From CAIKNB01 sp041658705 (GTDB lineage Bacteria > Patescibacteriota > Patescibacteriia > 2-12-FULL-60-25), in the NCBI GenBank assembly GCA_041658705.1, contig JBAZZT010000002.1:100985-164984 (forward strand): 64,000 nucleotides of DNA, written 5' to 3'. The notes beneath the pieces are model-generated. The model saw nothing but the letters and a program-made list of their open reading frames with translations. It had not been told where the DNA came from and did no database searches. Position numbers and translations under genes: made by a program. Every line of letters begins with the position of its first letter. Positions within the stretch are counted from its first letter, which is position 1. Below are positions 42,362-51,464 of the stretch, one piece after another.

Positions 42362-42904
42362 ATGACGCTCAAACAATACACGCTTGTCCGCATCATCGCC
42401 GTGATTACCGTGGCGAGTTCGATCAGTATTTCCGTTGCCCGAAGCAATTTCATTATTCCGATTTTCATCACGCTTTTGGCCGTGGCTGGTTTATTTTTTC
42501 TGCGCGGTCGGGTCAAAGAAATCTTGGCCGACGAGCGGGATTATACGCTCGGCGGAACGGCGGCGCGTTTGGCCATCCAAATCTACAGTTGGGCCGCGAT
42601 CATCGCCATGTTCGTCTTATATTCGCAACGAGCGCTGAACCCGACTTACGAAGTCATCGCCTCCGTCTTGGCGTATTCGACCTGCGTCCTCATGCTGCTC
42701 TACTCGCTCATCTTCAAGTACTACGATCAAGCCGCCAAAAACAAACGCGCTGTCTTTCTGGCCTTGGCCATCGCTTTTCTGCTCGTTTTGGCCGTCTTCG
42801 GCATCCGACTCTTCAGCGGTGAAGACGATTGGATTTGCCGTGATGGACAATGGATCAAACACGGCCAGCCTGATTTTCTGGCGCCGAGCGCGCCTTGCCG
42901 GTGA
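42362..42904 (+). CDS. DUF2178-like membrane protein paired with a small regulator
   Basis: 180 residues, four hydrophobic segments (RIIAVITVASSISISVA, FIIPIFITLLAVAGLFFL, AIQIYSWAAIIAMFVLYS and VFLALAIAFLLVLAVFGI). This architecture, followed at once by an XRE regulator gene, matches the DUF2178/XRE pair common in Gram-positive and Patescibacteria genomes. The stop at 42904 and the regulator ATG at 42906 are adjacent, so the two are translated together. Function unknown. An upstream ATG at 42347 lies in a repeat. Confidence 0.7.
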   Translation: MTLKQYTLVRIIAVITVASSISISVARSNFIIPIFITLLAVAGLFFLRGRVKEILADERDYTLGGTAARLAIQIYSWAAIIAMFVLYSQRALNPTYEVIASVLAYSTCVLMLLYSLIFKYYDQAAKNKRAVFLALAIAFLLVLAVFGIRLFSGEDDWICRDGQWIKHGQPDFLAPSAPCR

Positions 42905-42905
42905 T

Positions 42906-43094
42906 ATGGATAACCGCATCAAGGAATTGCGCACTGAGCTTGGTTTGACTCAAGAGGAGTTGGCGCAAAAAGCGCGCGTGCGCCGTGAGACGATTGTTTT
43001 TCTGGAACAAGGCAAATACAACCCTTCGCTGGAACTGGCTTTCCGCGTGGCCAAAGCACTCAAGACAAAAGTGGACGAGCTATTCGATCTTTGA
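42906..43094 (+). CDS. XRE-family helix-turn-helix regulator
   Basis: 62 residues, essentially only the Cro/C1-type HTH: IKELRTELGLTQEELAQKAR, VRRETIVFLEQGKYNPSLEL and KALKTKVDELF. It controls its own operon together with the membrane protein encoded one base upstream. Confidence 0.9.
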   Translation: MDNRIKELRTELGLTQEELAQKARVRRETIVFLEQGKYNPSLELAFRVAKALKTKVDELFDL

Positions 43095-43169
43095 CGGTTG
43101 ACAGGCCACGAGCCTTTTGCGCGAGGTTTTGCTATCCTGAAAGCGCTAATTTTTAAAAAAATCTTTTTT

Positions 43170-43349
43170 ATGTTCACGATCACCTGCAAAGACATGGGGA
43201 TGGATTGCACTTTCGAAGCGCAAGCCAGCACCATGGAGGATCTCATGCTGCAAATGTCAGACCACGCTGCTTCGAGCCACGGGCTGACGCCGGATCAGAT
43301 GACGCCGGAGATGGAAGAAAAGCTCAAGGCAGCCGTCAAGCAGAGCTGA
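43170..43349 (+). CDS. DUF1059-like small protein
   Basis: 59 residues. MFTITCKDMGMDCTFEAQAS with a C-x-D-M-G-x-D-C arrangement, then a His-containing helix (MSDHAASSHGL). This small soluble DUF1059 type often occurs in anaerobes and Patescibacteria; function unknown. ATG 43170 is preceded by AAAAAAATCTTTTTT-like low-complexity sequence. Confidence 0.75.
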   Translation: MFTITCKDMGMDCTFEAQASTMEDLMLQMSDHAASSHGLTPDQMTPEMEEKLKAAVKQS

Positions 43350-43370
43350 AAGCAATTTTGCTTTGACTGA

Positions 43371-43402
43371 AAAACAGCCTTCCTGCGGGAAGGCTGTTTT
43401 TG
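43371..43402. terminator. Bidirectional terminator
   Basis: AACAGCCTTCC-TGCG-GGAAGGCTGTT with A and T tracts on the two sides. Serves the DUF1059 gene and the opposite-strand gene ending at 43420. Confidence 0.85.
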
Positions 43403-43419
43403 ATTGCTTCGAATATTTT

Positions 43420-43977
43420 TCAACCGTTCACCACCTCGTAGGTCATGCGATTGATATCGTCGTATTCTTTCTTAGTCAAAAGTCCCGACTGCAAACCCAG
43501 GCCGACGAAACTGAAAAATTTTTGATATTTGTCGTAACCGTCTTGTTGGCCGATTTCGCTCGCCAGTTCGTCCAACAACGCCTGTTGTTCGCGGCTGAAT
43601 TTTTCAGGATGAGGCAGCCAGCGGCGCCAATTGGTTTTTCCGTCCACGGTCAGCTCGCGCAGCCAAAAATCATCCGAAGACAGCTCACTGCCTAATTCCA
43701 GGTTGTGCTTGGCCAAGACCGCGCTCACCTGCTCGAAAAAATTCGCCAATCTAGAGCGCGGAATCTGGTATTCATCCGTTTCTTTTTTGAACTTAAAACA
43801 CAGCAGCGTTATCCCGGACGACCTGTCTTGTGCTCGATATTTTATTTCCAGCACAAAATCATTCTTCAGCGGCTGCAGTTCAGGCAGGGCTTTTTTTATG
43901 GCTTCAAGCGCGCGCCTACCCCCTTCTTCCCTCTCGTCACGCGGTTCGGCTTTAAATGCCGCCTCAAATGGGCTCAT
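43420..43977 (-). CDS. Hypothetical soluble protein
   Basis: 185 residues. It has an alpha/beta-looking N-terminus (VLEIKYRAQDRSSGITLLCFKFKKETDEYQIP) and helical C-terminus. No signal peptide or motif recognised. Divergent from the DEAD-box helicase gene, sharing a 75-bp upstream region. Confidence 0.6.
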   Translation of the reverse strand: MSPFEAAFKAEPRDEREEGGRRALEAIKKALPELQPLKNDFVLEIKYRAQDRSSGITLLCFKFKKETDEYQIPRSRLANFFEQVSAVLAKHNLELGSELSSDDFWLRELTVDGKTNWRRWLPHPEKFSREQQALLDELASEIGQQDGYDKYQKFFSFVGLGLQSGLLTKKEYDDINRMTYEVVNG

Positions 43978-44052
43978 GCCTTAAGTATATGGAAACAGCG
44001 CTCCTTCGTCCACGTACGTGACTTAAAGGCCGTTTGCCTATACACTTCCCGC

Positions 44053-45300
44053 ATGAACAATACCTCTCCCCTGCCTCCCGGCTTTTACGGCCTAGGCATC
44101 GCTCCGCGCCTGCTTCAGATCCTTGACCGCCTCAAATTCAAGATACCCACGCCCATCCAGCAAAAGTCCATCCCCATCGCCATCGAGGGCAAGGATCTGA
44201 TGGGCATCGCGCAGACCGGCACGGGCAAAACCCTGGCCTTCGGCATCCCGCTCATCCAGCGCCTGTCGCAGATAAAAGGCAAAGGCTTGATCATCCTGCC
44301 CACGCGCGAATTGGCGCTCCAAGTCGAGGAAGAAATCCAAAAACTCGGCCGCGGCATCGGGTTGCGCAGCGCCGTGCTCATCGGCGGTGCATCGATGAAC
44401 TTGCAGATGAACGCGTTGCGGACAAAACCCCACGTCATCGTGGCGACGCCCGGACGTCTCATCGATCATTTGGATCAAAAAACGATCAGACTGGATGACG
44501 TAAAAATCCTGATCTTGGATGAAGCTGACCGCATGCTCGACATGGGTTTTGAACCGCAAATCAAACGCATCCTGCAATCCGTACCCAAGGATCGGCAAAC
44601 GCTTTTGTTCTCCGCCACTATGCCGGGCGAGATCGTCAAGATCGCCAGTTCGTACATGAAGCTGCCGGTGCGCGTCGAGATCGCTCGTTCCGGGACGGCG
44701 GCGGAAAAAGTGGCGCAAGAAGTCTACGTCGTGGGCAAAGAAGACAAAATCCGCTTGCTGGATAAATTATTGCAGGAAAATCGCGGCACGGTGCTGGTCT
44801 TCTCGCGCACCAAACACGGCGCCAAAAAAATCGCGCGTTCCGTGCGCGGCATGGGACACGCTTCGGCCGAGATCCATTCCAACCGCTCGCTGGCCCAGCG
44901 CCGCGACGCTTTGGACGGTTTCAAGTCCGGAAAATACCGCGTGCTGGTGGCGACCGATATCGCGGCGCGCGGCATCGACGTGAAAGATATCGAACTCGTG
45001 GTCAACTTCGATCTGCCTGACCAAGCCGAAGATTACATCCACCGCATCGGACGCACCGGACGCGCCGGACAAAGCGGCCACGCCGTGTCTTTTGCCACCC
45101 CAGACCAAAAAAGCGACGTGCGTGATATCGAAAGACTTACCCGCACCATGCTACCCATCGCAAAACTCCCCGAACTGCCGCCGCGACGCGCCGAAATCGC
45201 GCTCGCCCCGACGCAGTACCGTCCCTCGGGACACGCACCGCGCAGCGGTCAGCGCTCGTTCAGGCAGCGCAGCGGTCGCGGCGGCCGTAGCCGTTACTGA
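44053..45300 (+). CDS. DEAD-box RNA helicase (RhlE-like)
   Basis: 415 residues with all core motifs: GxQ/Q-motif FYGLG...PTPIQQ, Walker A AQTGTGKT, PTRELALQ, DEAD box LILDEADRMLDMGF, SAT, ARGIDVKD and HRIGRTGRAG. A basic RG/S-rich tail (SGQRSFRQRSGRGGRSRY) suits RNA binding. It unwinds short RNA duplexes, for example in ribosome assembly or cold adaptation. The true start is ATG 44053; an upstream open frame of 115 codons on the same strand is a shadow. Confidence 0.93.
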   Translation: MNNTSPLPPGFYGLGIAPRLLQILDRLKFKIPTPIQQKSIPIAIEGKDLMGIAQTGTGKTLAFGIPLIQRLSQIKGKGLIILPTRELALQVEEEIQKLGRGIGLRSAVLIGGASMNLQMNALRTKPHVIVATPGRLIDHLDQKTIRLDDVKILILDEADRMLDMGFEPQIKRILQSVPKDRQTLLFSATMPGEIVKIASSYMKLPVRVEIARSGTAAEKVAQEVYVVGKEDKIRLLDKLLQENRGTVLVFSRTKHGAKKIARSVRGMGHASAEIHSNRSLAQRRDALDGFKSGKYRVLVATDIAARGIDVKDIELVVNFDLPDQAEDYIHRIGRTGRAGQSGHAVSFATPDQKSDVRDIERLTRTMLPIAKLPELPPRRAEIALAPTQYRPSGHAPRSGQRSFRQRSGRGGRSRY

Positions 45301-45323
45301 CGACTTTCGTCCAGCGGCTGCGT

Positions 45324-45620
45324 ATGCAGAAAAAATCGGTTTGGTCCGTTTACATCCTGCGTTGCGCAGACAAAACTTTATATACCGGCATAACCAAGGA
45401 TCTGAAAAAACGCATTACCTGTCATAACACCGGTAAAGGCGCGAAGTACACAAGAGCGCGTCTGCCGGTACGGCTCGTCCATCAGGAAAAGATGAAAAAC
45501 GAATCAGCCGCGCGTAAACGCGAAGCGGCGATTAAGAAGCTGAAGCGGAAGGAGAAACTGAAACTCACACAAAGAAGTCCCCGGAGATTTCTTGACTGCG
45601 CTTCGCTCCGCTCTAAATGA
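45324..45620 (+). CDS. GIY-YIG nuclease-like protein with repeat-derived tail
   Basis: 98 residues. WSVYILRCADKTLYTGITKDLKKRI holds the GIY-YIG core (Tyr-Ile-Leu, Tyr-Thr-Gly-Ile-Thr), followed by the expected KGAKYTRARLP and EKMKNESAARKREAAIKKL of the UPF0213/YhbQ family. The last 15 residues (SPRRFLDCASLRSK-like) are encoded by the dispersed GGAGATTTC/TTGACTGCGC element, so the original tail has been replaced by a repeat. The gene starts 23 bp after the helicase stop. Confidence 0.82.
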   Translation: MQKKSVWSVYILRCADKTLYTGITKDLKKRITCHNTGKGAKYTRARLPVRLVHQEKMKNESAARKREAAIKKLKRKEKLKLTQRSPRRFLDCASLRSK

Positions 45621-45622
45621 CG
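45570..45622. repeat. Dispersed element forming the GIY-YIG C-terminus
   Basis: CCCCGGAGATTTCTTGACTGCGCTTCG...AAATGACG matches the arms of the GGAGATT/GTCATCC families; read in frame as the tail of the nuclease. Confidence 0.65.
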
Positions 45623-45660
45623 AAGGGGGTCGTTTTTTACTTGTCGTTTTGCAAGTGTGC

Positions 45661-45698
45661 ATTTCCCAAAAACCCGCGGCCGCGGGTTTTTGGGAAAT
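45661..45698. repeat. Perfect 38-bp palindrome
   Basis: Perfect inverted repeat centred on CCGCGGCCGCGG with ATTTCCC arms. Ideal cruciform or transcription terminator for the helicase/GIY-YIG unit. Confidence 0.85.
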
Positions 45699-45746
45699 GT
45701 ACTTTTTATAAAACCGAAGGCCTATCCTCAAAATTAAAGAATGGCC

Positions 45747-45774
45747 GTAGGGGCGAATGATTATTCGCCCCTAC
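45747..45774. repeat. GTAGGGGCGAAT palindrome
   Basis: Hairpin of 12-bp arms with a GATT loop. Fourth copy of the GTAGGGGC family. Confidence 0.85.
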
Positions 45775-45803
45775 CGATAGCTGACGACGGTGTTGATAAA
45801 ATA

Positions 45804-45921
45804 TTGTCATCCTGAGCGGAGCAGCAGCGCAGTCGAAGGACCTTTATCAGCATCGAATTAGAAGATCCATCGGTCGTCACGACACTCATAAAGGTCCTTC
45901 GGCAAGCTCAGGATGACAATA
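45804..45921. repeat. GTCATCCTGAGC repeat pair, inverted
   Basis: Two inverted copies of the dispersed element around a TCAGCATCG-type centre give a hairpin of about 40-bp arms. The best intact example of the family. Confidence 0.8.
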
Positions 45922-45965
45922 TTTTTTCAGCTGCGCACGAAATGACATTGATTGTATTTAAAGAC

Positions 45966-45999
45966 ATCAAAACCGCGCCTCTAGGGTGCGGTTTTTGAT
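45966..45999. terminator. Bidirectional terminator
   Basis: AAAACCGCGCCT-CTAG-GGTGCGGTTTT with flanking T/A tracts, beside the stop of the minus-strand DUF5666-like gene. Confidence 0.8.
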
Positions 46000-46010
46000 T
46001 CCTGAAAAAT

Positions 46011-46460
46011 TTATTTATTCGCGGGAGTCGGCGTCTGGAAATTTGGCAAATCCGTGCGCAATTGAATGCTGCGCGCCGTGACGCTGCCGTCGGCATTGGC
46101 GTCTCCAGTCACTACCGCGTTGGCGCCGTCTTTCAAATCTTGCACTGTGCCGTCCGTGGTCTTTTGGATCGTGGTCGAAGCCGCAAGGAAAACGAGCTTG
46201 GATCCGCCATCCTGCAGTTTGATGGTCAGGCTTTTGTCGTCGCTCGAGATGATTTGACCCGCCGTAAAACCGCCGGCGCGAATTTGGCCGTTGCGTCCCA
46301 TCGCTTGGCCAGCGCGAAAAGTTCCGTTACACCGAGCCGCCGCATTAGCGCCTTGGAATTGCACGTTGGCCGCGCCGCGCGTTTTTTGAAACTGCATGCC
46401 GCCGAAGAATGAGCCGCCAGCGACCACGAGACAGATGATGACGATGTAGAGAGGTTTCAT
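46011..46460 (-). CDS. DUF5666-like secreted protein
   Basis: 149 residues. N-terminal signal/anchor (LYIVIICLVVAGGSFFGGM), Gly/Asn/Arg-rich linker, then a small OB-like beta domain (AGQIISSDDKSLTIKLQDGGSKLVFL, VTARSIQLRTDLP). Similar domain to the 50554-51006 gene. Last gene of the minus-strand sigma/efflux region, separated from the permease by an inverted GCAACTAGCAACC-type micro-repeat (46470-46545). Confidence 0.7.
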   Translation of the reverse strand: MKPLYIVIICLVVAGGSFFGGMQFQKTRGAANVQFQGANAAARCNGTFRAGQAMGRNGQIRAGGFTAGQIISSDDKSLTIKLQDGGSKLVFLAASTTIQKTTDGTVQDLKDGANAVVTGDANADGSVTARSIQLRTDLPNFQTPTPANK

Positions 46461-46543
46461 AAAGTTTTAACCAGCAACTAGCGACTAGCAACCAGCAACC
46501 ATAAGACTTGGTCGCTGGTTGCTAGTTGCTTGTCGCTAGTTCG

Positions 46544-47761
46544 TTATTCATATCTTAAAGCTTCGATGGGGTTTAGTTTGGCTGCACGACGCGCCGGATA
46601 ATAGCCGAAGATGATGCCGATGCCGGCCGAAACGGCGAACGCCTCCACGATGGACATGACGGAAACTGTGCTGCTGATACCGGCGAAACGCGTGATCAAG
46701 AGGGCTAAGCCCCAACCCAACGCCACGCCCAGCACGCCGCCCAAAAAAGTCAGCGCCACGGCCTCCATCAAAAATTGGTTGCTGATCTCGTTGCGTTGCG
46801 CGCCGATGGCTTTGCGCAAACCGATCTCGCGCGTGCGTTCCGTCACGTTGGTCAACATCATGTTCATGATGCCGATGCCGCCGACCAAGAGCGAAATGCC
46901 GGCGATAGCGGCGAGCAGGTTGGTGAAAGTGCCGGTTACGCTCGAAGCCGTGGCCACCAGATCAGCTTGGTTCAGCACGTTAAAATCGGCCAATTGCGCG
47001 TTTACGATATGATGGCGCTCCAAGAGCAGATTAGTGATCTGCAGCTGCACGTCACTCATCGATCCCGCGTCCAACGCTTCGACGCTGATGGTCGTGACGT
47101 AAGTATCTCCGGCCAGATAGCGCTGGGCCGTGGCCAGCGGGACATAAATCGCGTCATCCGCGTTATTGAAACCTGAACCGCCCTTGCTTTTGGTTATGCC
47201 GATGACTTTGAACTCCTGGTTGTTGATGCGGACGGTCTTGCCCAGCGCATCCGCCCCTTCACCGAACAAATCATCGCGCGTGGTGGGACCCAAGACCGCC
47301 ACCCGCGTACCGCTGCGCTGGTCTTGTTCCGTGATGAAAGAACCTTGATCAACTTGGATATTGCGCACTTGGGGATACGACGGCGTCGTGCCGATGACCG
47401 AAGTATTGGTGTTTTTGCCTTTGGTCGTGACTTGGTAGCGCCGCGACAATTCCGGCGCGGTCGCGTTTATGCCGCTGACTCCGCTGGCGATGGCGTCGGC
47501 GTCGCCTTGAGTCAGAGTCTGCGCCGATCCGCGTCCGCTGCTTACGATTCCGCCGCGTTGCGCGCCGGGCATGACCATAATCAAATTCGAACCGGATGAG
47601 GTGATGCTGGCTTGAATCGTTTTTTGCGCGCCGGTGCCTACGGCCACCATGGCGATGACCGACGCGATGCCGATGACGATACCCAAAATCGTGAGCGCAG
47701 ACCGTGCCTTGTTGGCAGAGAGAGCTAGGTAGGTCTCTTCGAGAATGTCGATGAGATTCAT
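46544..47761 (-). CDS. MacB-type ABC permease
   Basis: 405 residues: an N-terminal membrane helix with LTILGIVIGIASVIAMVAVG, a large periplasmic domain, then three membrane helices containing LVGGIGIMNMMLTNVTERTREIGLRKAIGA. This is the FtsX-like MacB core that transmits ATP hydrolysis mechanically to an extracytoplasmic partner. It works with the ATPase at 47853 and the adaptor at 48568. In other bacteria such systems export macrolides, peptides or lipoproteins; a substrate is not identifiable. Confidence 0.88.
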   Translation of the reverse strand: MNLIDILEETYLALSANKARSALTILGIVIGIASVIAMVAVGTGAQKTIQASITSSGSNLIMVMPGAQRGGIVSSGRGSAQTLTQGDADAIASGVSGINATAPELSRRYQVTTKGKNTNTSVIGTTPSYPQVRNIQVDQGSFITEQDQRSGTRVAVLGPTTRDDLFGEGADALGKTVRINNQEFKVIGITKSKGGSGFNNADDAIYVPLATAQRYLAGDTYVTTISVEALDAGSMSDVQLQITNLLLERHHIVNAQLADFNVLNQADLVATASSVTGTFTNLLAAIAGISLLVGGIGIMNMMLTNVTERTREIGLRKAIGAQRNEISNQFLMEAVALTFLGGVLGVALGWGLALLITRFAGISSTVSVMSIVEAFAVSAGIGIIFGYYPARRAAKLNPIEALRYE

Positions 47762-47852
47762 AGTGATCGGAATATACGGTGCCTAATACGTGAATGTGGA
47801 ATGTGGAATGTGGAATGTGGAATTTGGAATTCGAACTTCTAAATTCCAAATT

Positions 47853-48563
47853 CTATCTTCCAAATTCACCTGTCCCTACTTTCTTTAGTCTTTCATCTTG
47901 GATTACCCCATCGCGCAGCACGAGGATGCGTTTGGCGTGCTCGGCCACCTCGCGTTCATGCGTGATGAGGATGATGGTGTGTCCTTGTTCGTTCAATTTT
48001 TTGAAGGTCGCGAGCACGAATTCGCCGGTGCGCGTATCCAGGTTGCCGGTCGGTTCATCGGCCAAGATGAGCAACGGATTATTGACCAAGGCACGAGCAA
48101 TGGCCACGCGCTGCATTTGACCGCCTGAAAGCTGGTTGGAAAAATGCGTGAACAAATCTTCGTCCAAGCCCGCAGCGCGCAAGGCCGCGATCGCTCGGTC
48201 TTTCCGTTCCGCGCGCGGCACGCCGTTGTAGACCAAAGGCAACATGACGTTGCGCAAGACAGTCGAGCGCGGCAGCAAGTTGAAGGATTGGAAGACGTAG
48301 CCGATACGCGTGCGGCGCAGCACCGACAAGTCGTTCTCGCTCATCTGCGAAACGTCTTTATCATCCAAGAAATATTTTCCCGTGCTCGGCACATCGAGCG
48401 CGCCCAAAATGTGCATAAGCGTGGATTTGCCCGAACCGGAAGGACCCATGATGGCCGTGAACTCTCCTTTTTCCACTTTGAAACTCAAACCTTTGAGCGC
48501 TTGATAATCCAGGTCGCCCGTCCGATACGTCTTGACCACGTTTTCCAACCGGATCATGGACAT
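47853..48563 (-). CDS. MacB/LolD-type ABC ATPase
   Basis: 236 residues. MGPSGSGKSTLMHILG (Walker A), QSFNLLPRSTVLRNV (Q-loop region), LSGGQMQRVAIARALVNNPLLILADEPTGNLD and LITHERE (H-loop). Gene order ATPase-permease with a preceding adaptor is that of MacAB. The 91-bp gap to the permease holds a GTGGAAT/GGAATTT tandem micro-repeat rather than a gene. Confidence 0.93.
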   Translation of the reverse strand: MSMIRLENVVKTYRTGDLDYQALKGLSFKVEKGEFTAIMGPSGSGKSTLMHILGALDVPSTGKYFLDDKDVSQMSENDLSVLRRTRIGYVFQSFNLLPRSTVLRNVMLPLVYNGVPRAERKDRAIAALRAAGLDEDLFTHFSNQLSGGQMQRVAIARALVNNPLLILADEPTGNLDTRTGEFVLATFKKLNEQGHTIILITHEREVAEHAKRILVLRDGVIQDERLKKVGTGEFGR

Positions 48564-48567
48564 ATGA

Positions 48568-50550
48568 TCAACGACCCGTGGTTGCGCGATTAAAATTACC
48601 TCCGCCTCCGGCTGCTCCGCTGGTCACGCCCGGGATACGGACTCCGCCCAAAACGCTGTTAGCCGAAGAAGTCTGCGCAGTCGTCGCCGTTATGGTACGC
48701 ACCACCACGTTTTCATCGCCGGTCAAACCTTGGGTGATGACGGTCACCGAGTCGTTGGAATCGCCCACGCTCACCGTTTGTTCGCGCGGCGGAGTGGGTA
48801 AAGCGATGCCGCTGACTCCGCTGGCGTTTTGCGGCGGATTATCCACGACCAGGACAAAACTCTGATCGCCCGAGCTCTTGATGGCCGCGTTGGGTAAAGT
48901 CAACGCATCCGGAATGGTCTTGATGATGATCTGCGCGCTGGCGGTCATGCCGGGACGCACGCGCTCGTCCTGCGTGTCGAAAGCAATCTTGAGACCGAAA
49001 CTCGCCACACCTTGGCTGATCGTGCCTTGCACGTCCATCTGCGCCACTTCGCCGGTGATGCTCAAACCGTCGATGGCGTCGAAGGTCACGGTCGCTTTCT
49101 GCCCTATCGCCACTTTGGCCGCATCCGTCTCGTTCAGGGTCAGGCTGGCGATTTTTTTATCCGTCACCAAAGTCATCAGCACGGTACCTTGTGAAGCGGT
49201 GTCGGTAGTCTTGACCTTCAAGCCCGTGACCACGCCGTCAAAGGAGGCGCGAATCGTATATTTCGCAAGATTCTTCTGTGCATCGGCCAGATTGTTGCGC
49301 GCCGCAGTCAAGGCCGATTGTCGTTGGGCTACCGAATTCTGCGCCTGTTTGATTTCGATATCGCTGGCGCCGGCTTTCAATTCGGCCAAGGATTGCTGAC
49401 GGAGCTTGAGATTGTCTTGCGCCGAAGCCAGGCTGGCCGAATCGGCCGGCTGCAAGACTTTGTCCAACGCGTTTTGGGCTTTGAGCACCGCATTCTGTGA
49501 ATTCTCGAATTGCGTATGCGCCGTATCGATCGCCTGAAGCTGACTGGCGAGCGAAGAAGTCTTGGAGTTGATGCTGGTGCGGTCGGACTGGTTGGTGCTC
49601 TTGAGCTGATCTAGGCTGGTTTGAGAAAAATTATATGCCGTCAATGTGTCGACCAAGGCGTTGGAAATCTCAAACAGCAAAGCGTTAGCCTTATCGAAGG
49701 CGACTTGCACGCTCTGCGCCGCTGCTCGCGCCGAGGTTTCGCTTGACCCTAGCGTGAGCAAAGCTTCGACTTGCGCGCGCGCATCCGCGATGGCCGCTTT
49801 AGCCGCATCATAATTAGCGTTAGCCGCGTACAAGTGGCTCGTATCGAGGACCGACAGCAGATTTTTAAAAGTAGCATTGGCGTTGGTATTGTCATGCCCT
49901 AAAACATTATCCGCATCGGTCAGCGCGGTGGTCAGCGTCTGCATCGCGGTCTGCAGGTTAAGGACCGTATTATCCAGCGCATTCTGCACCACCAGCGGCG
50001 TCTTGCCGTCGCTCGCTAACTTAGCCTGATCCTGGGCGCTCTTCAGGTCGGCTTGAGCTTGGCTGACCGCGCTGGCATCCGGCGGGTCCAAGAGTTTTTG
50101 CAAGTCGCGTTGCGCTTGGTTGACGGAGTTCTGCGCGGAGATGAGCGATGAACCTGATGCCGGCTCCTTAAGTTTGTTCAAAGACAACACGGCTGATTCC
50201 AGCGAAACTTGCGCGTCACGCACGCCCTGGGACGCATCGCGAATCGCGCTCCTGGCATCCGCCGCATCGAGCGTGACCAACACGTCATTGGCTTTGACTT
50301 TTTGTCCGTCGGTCACGTAAATCTTGGTGATTTGACCGCTGGCTTCGGATTTGAGATCTATCTGATTATCCACCGCGACTTGGCCGGAACCTAAAATCGA
50401 AGTGATGAACATCCCTTTCGTGGGTTGCGCGAGTTGATATTTGGTATCGGCCGATGATTTGGAGGGATAAAAATAAATTCCTCCCGCCGCTACCAAGGCC
50501 ACTGCCGCGCCAGCGATGAGATAATTCTTTTTGCGTTTGAAGAATGACAT
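48568..50550 (-). CDS. HlyD/MacA-type periplasmic adaptor
   Basis: 660 residues. Membrane anchor (YLIAGAAVALVAAGGIYF), biotinyl-lipoyl-like strands (EASGQITKIYVTDGQKVKANDVLVTLDAADA), and a very long helical hairpin made of tandem Ala/Gln-rich heptads (residues about 90-400). A barrel domain follows (GVVTGLKVKTTDTASQGTVL), then a C-terminal region with DALTLPNAAI. The unusually long hairpin (typical MacA is about 370 residues) would suit reaching through a thick or S-layered envelope; this is inference. Confidence 0.85.
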   Translation of the reverse strand: MSFFKRKKNYLIAGAAVALVAAGGIYFYPSKSSADTKYQLAQPTKGMFITSILGSGQVAVDNQIDLKSEASGQITKIYVTDGQKVKANDVLVTLDAADARSAIRDASQGVRDAQVSLESAVLSLNKLKEPASGSSLISAQNSVNQAQRDLQKLLDPPDASAVSQAQADLKSAQDQAKLASDGKTPLVVQNALDNTVLNLQTAMQTLTTALTDADNVLGHDNTNANATFKNLLSVLDTSHLYAANANYDAAKAAIADARAQVEALLTLGSSETSARAAAQSVQVAFDKANALLFEISNALVDTLTAYNFSQTSLDQLKSTNQSDRTSINSKTSSLASQLQAIDTAHTQFENSQNAVLKAQNALDKVLQPADSASLASAQDNLKLRQQSLAELKAGASDIEIKQAQNSVAQRQSALTAARNNLADAQKNLAKYTIRASFDGVVTGLKVKTTDTASQGTVLMTLVTDKKIASLTLNETDAAKVAIGQKATVTFDAIDGLSITGEVAQMDVQGTISQGVASFGLKIAFDTQDERVRPGMTASAQIIIKTIPDALTLPNAAIKSSGDQSFVLVVDNPPQNASGVSGIALPTPPREQTVSVGDSNDSVTVITQGLTGDENVVVRTITATTAQTSSANSVLGGVRIPGVTSGAAGGGGNFNRATTGR

Positions 50551-50553
50551 AAC

Positions 50554-51006
50554 TTATTGGACCTGGATTAATTTGGCCTGGATATCCCCCTGCGCATCAG
50601 GCTCGCCGATGATGAGCACGCGATCTCCGGGTTTCAAATCAGAGACTTTAACGACCTGGCCCAGGCGACGAAGCACAGTGTCTTGGTTGATGGCGACCGT
50701 CTTAGTCGAGTCATCATTTGATTTGACTTCGATTCCCCCATCTTGCACCGAAACGATGACGCCGAGCGCGCCGTGCGGGTTAACCAGCGGCGATTTGCGC
50801 ATCGGTCCGCTGAAAGGAAAGAATCTAGGTTCGCGGCCGAATTCGTGCCGGCGATCGAAACCGTAAGAAAATGCGGTTTTACGGAAGCCCACATACTCCC
50901 CCAGTTTGAACGAGAGAAACATGCCGGCGATGGCGATGACCGCGGCGATGGCGATGACCGGCAGATATTTAGTACGACCGGTTTCGCTAGGTTGGTTTTC
51001 AGTCAT
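50554..51006 (-). CDS. DUF5666-like secreted protein
   Basis: 150 residues. Membrane anchor (YLPVIAIAAVIAIAGMFLSF), then a basic linker and an OB-like beta domain: GALGVIVSVQDGGIEVKS and DLKPGDRVLIIGEPDAQGDI. It overlaps the 137-residue gene downstream-facing by 4 bases (ATGA), so the pair is translationally coupled and part of the sigma/efflux operon. Confidence 0.75.
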   Translation of the reverse strand: MTENQPSETGRTKYLPVIAIAAVIAIAGMFLSFKLGEYVGFRKTAFSYGFDRRHEFGREPRFFPFSGPMRKSPLVNPHGALGVIVSVQDGGIEVKSNDDSTKTVAINQDTVLRRLGQVVKVSDLKPGDRVLIIGEPDAQGDIQAKLIQVQ

Positions 51007-51416
51007 AGGTTGGTTTTAAGCTGAAGTGCGGCGCCACGCATATCTTGCACCGCGCGCAGCAGACGCTTGAATGAAGTCACGGCGAAATATCCCAAGAGGA
51101 GCGAAAATCCGATCTCGGCCGCCGGCACGGATTCGAGCAACGAAAACGCAAGATCGACGCCGGATGCACCGACCAACCGCAAATCGGAAAAGAGCAAACG
51201 CAAGATCGCAGCAAAGCCGGTAGCTTCTGATTCTGACTGCAGCGCGATGAGGGTCGCGCCCAAACCTGACAAGGCCACCAAAAGACAGGTTCCCCAAAAA
51301 GCCAGTTTAAGCTTGGCTTTCCGTCTCTGGCGTTCCCACCTGACCCGATACAATGATTTCGCCAGCAAATCGGTCGGCGGTTCCGCTAAAATGATTTTTC
51401 CAGTAAAATTGTCCAT
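51003..51416 (-). CDS. Membrane protein, possible anti-sigma partner
   Basis: 137 residues. N-terminal cytoplasmic helix (TDLLAKSLYRVRWERQRRKAKL), then two membrane segments (FWGTCLLVALSGLGATLIAL and LLLGYFAVTS) with an outside region. No HxxxCxxC (ZAS) motif is seen, so the anti-sigma role is only suggested by context: it lies between the DUF5666/MacAB genes and an ECF sigma factor. Confidence 0.55.
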   Translation of the reverse strand: MDNFTGKIILAEPPTDLLAKSLYRVRWERQRRKAKLKLAFWGTCLLVALSGLGATLIALQSESEATGFAAILRLLFSDLRLVGASGVDLAFSLLESVPAAEIGFSLLLGYFAVTSFKRLLRAVQDMRGAALQLKTNL

Positions 51417-51464
51417 ATCCGCGCCTACCGTAAATACGACGGAGGGGCGGATTTTGGTTCAAAA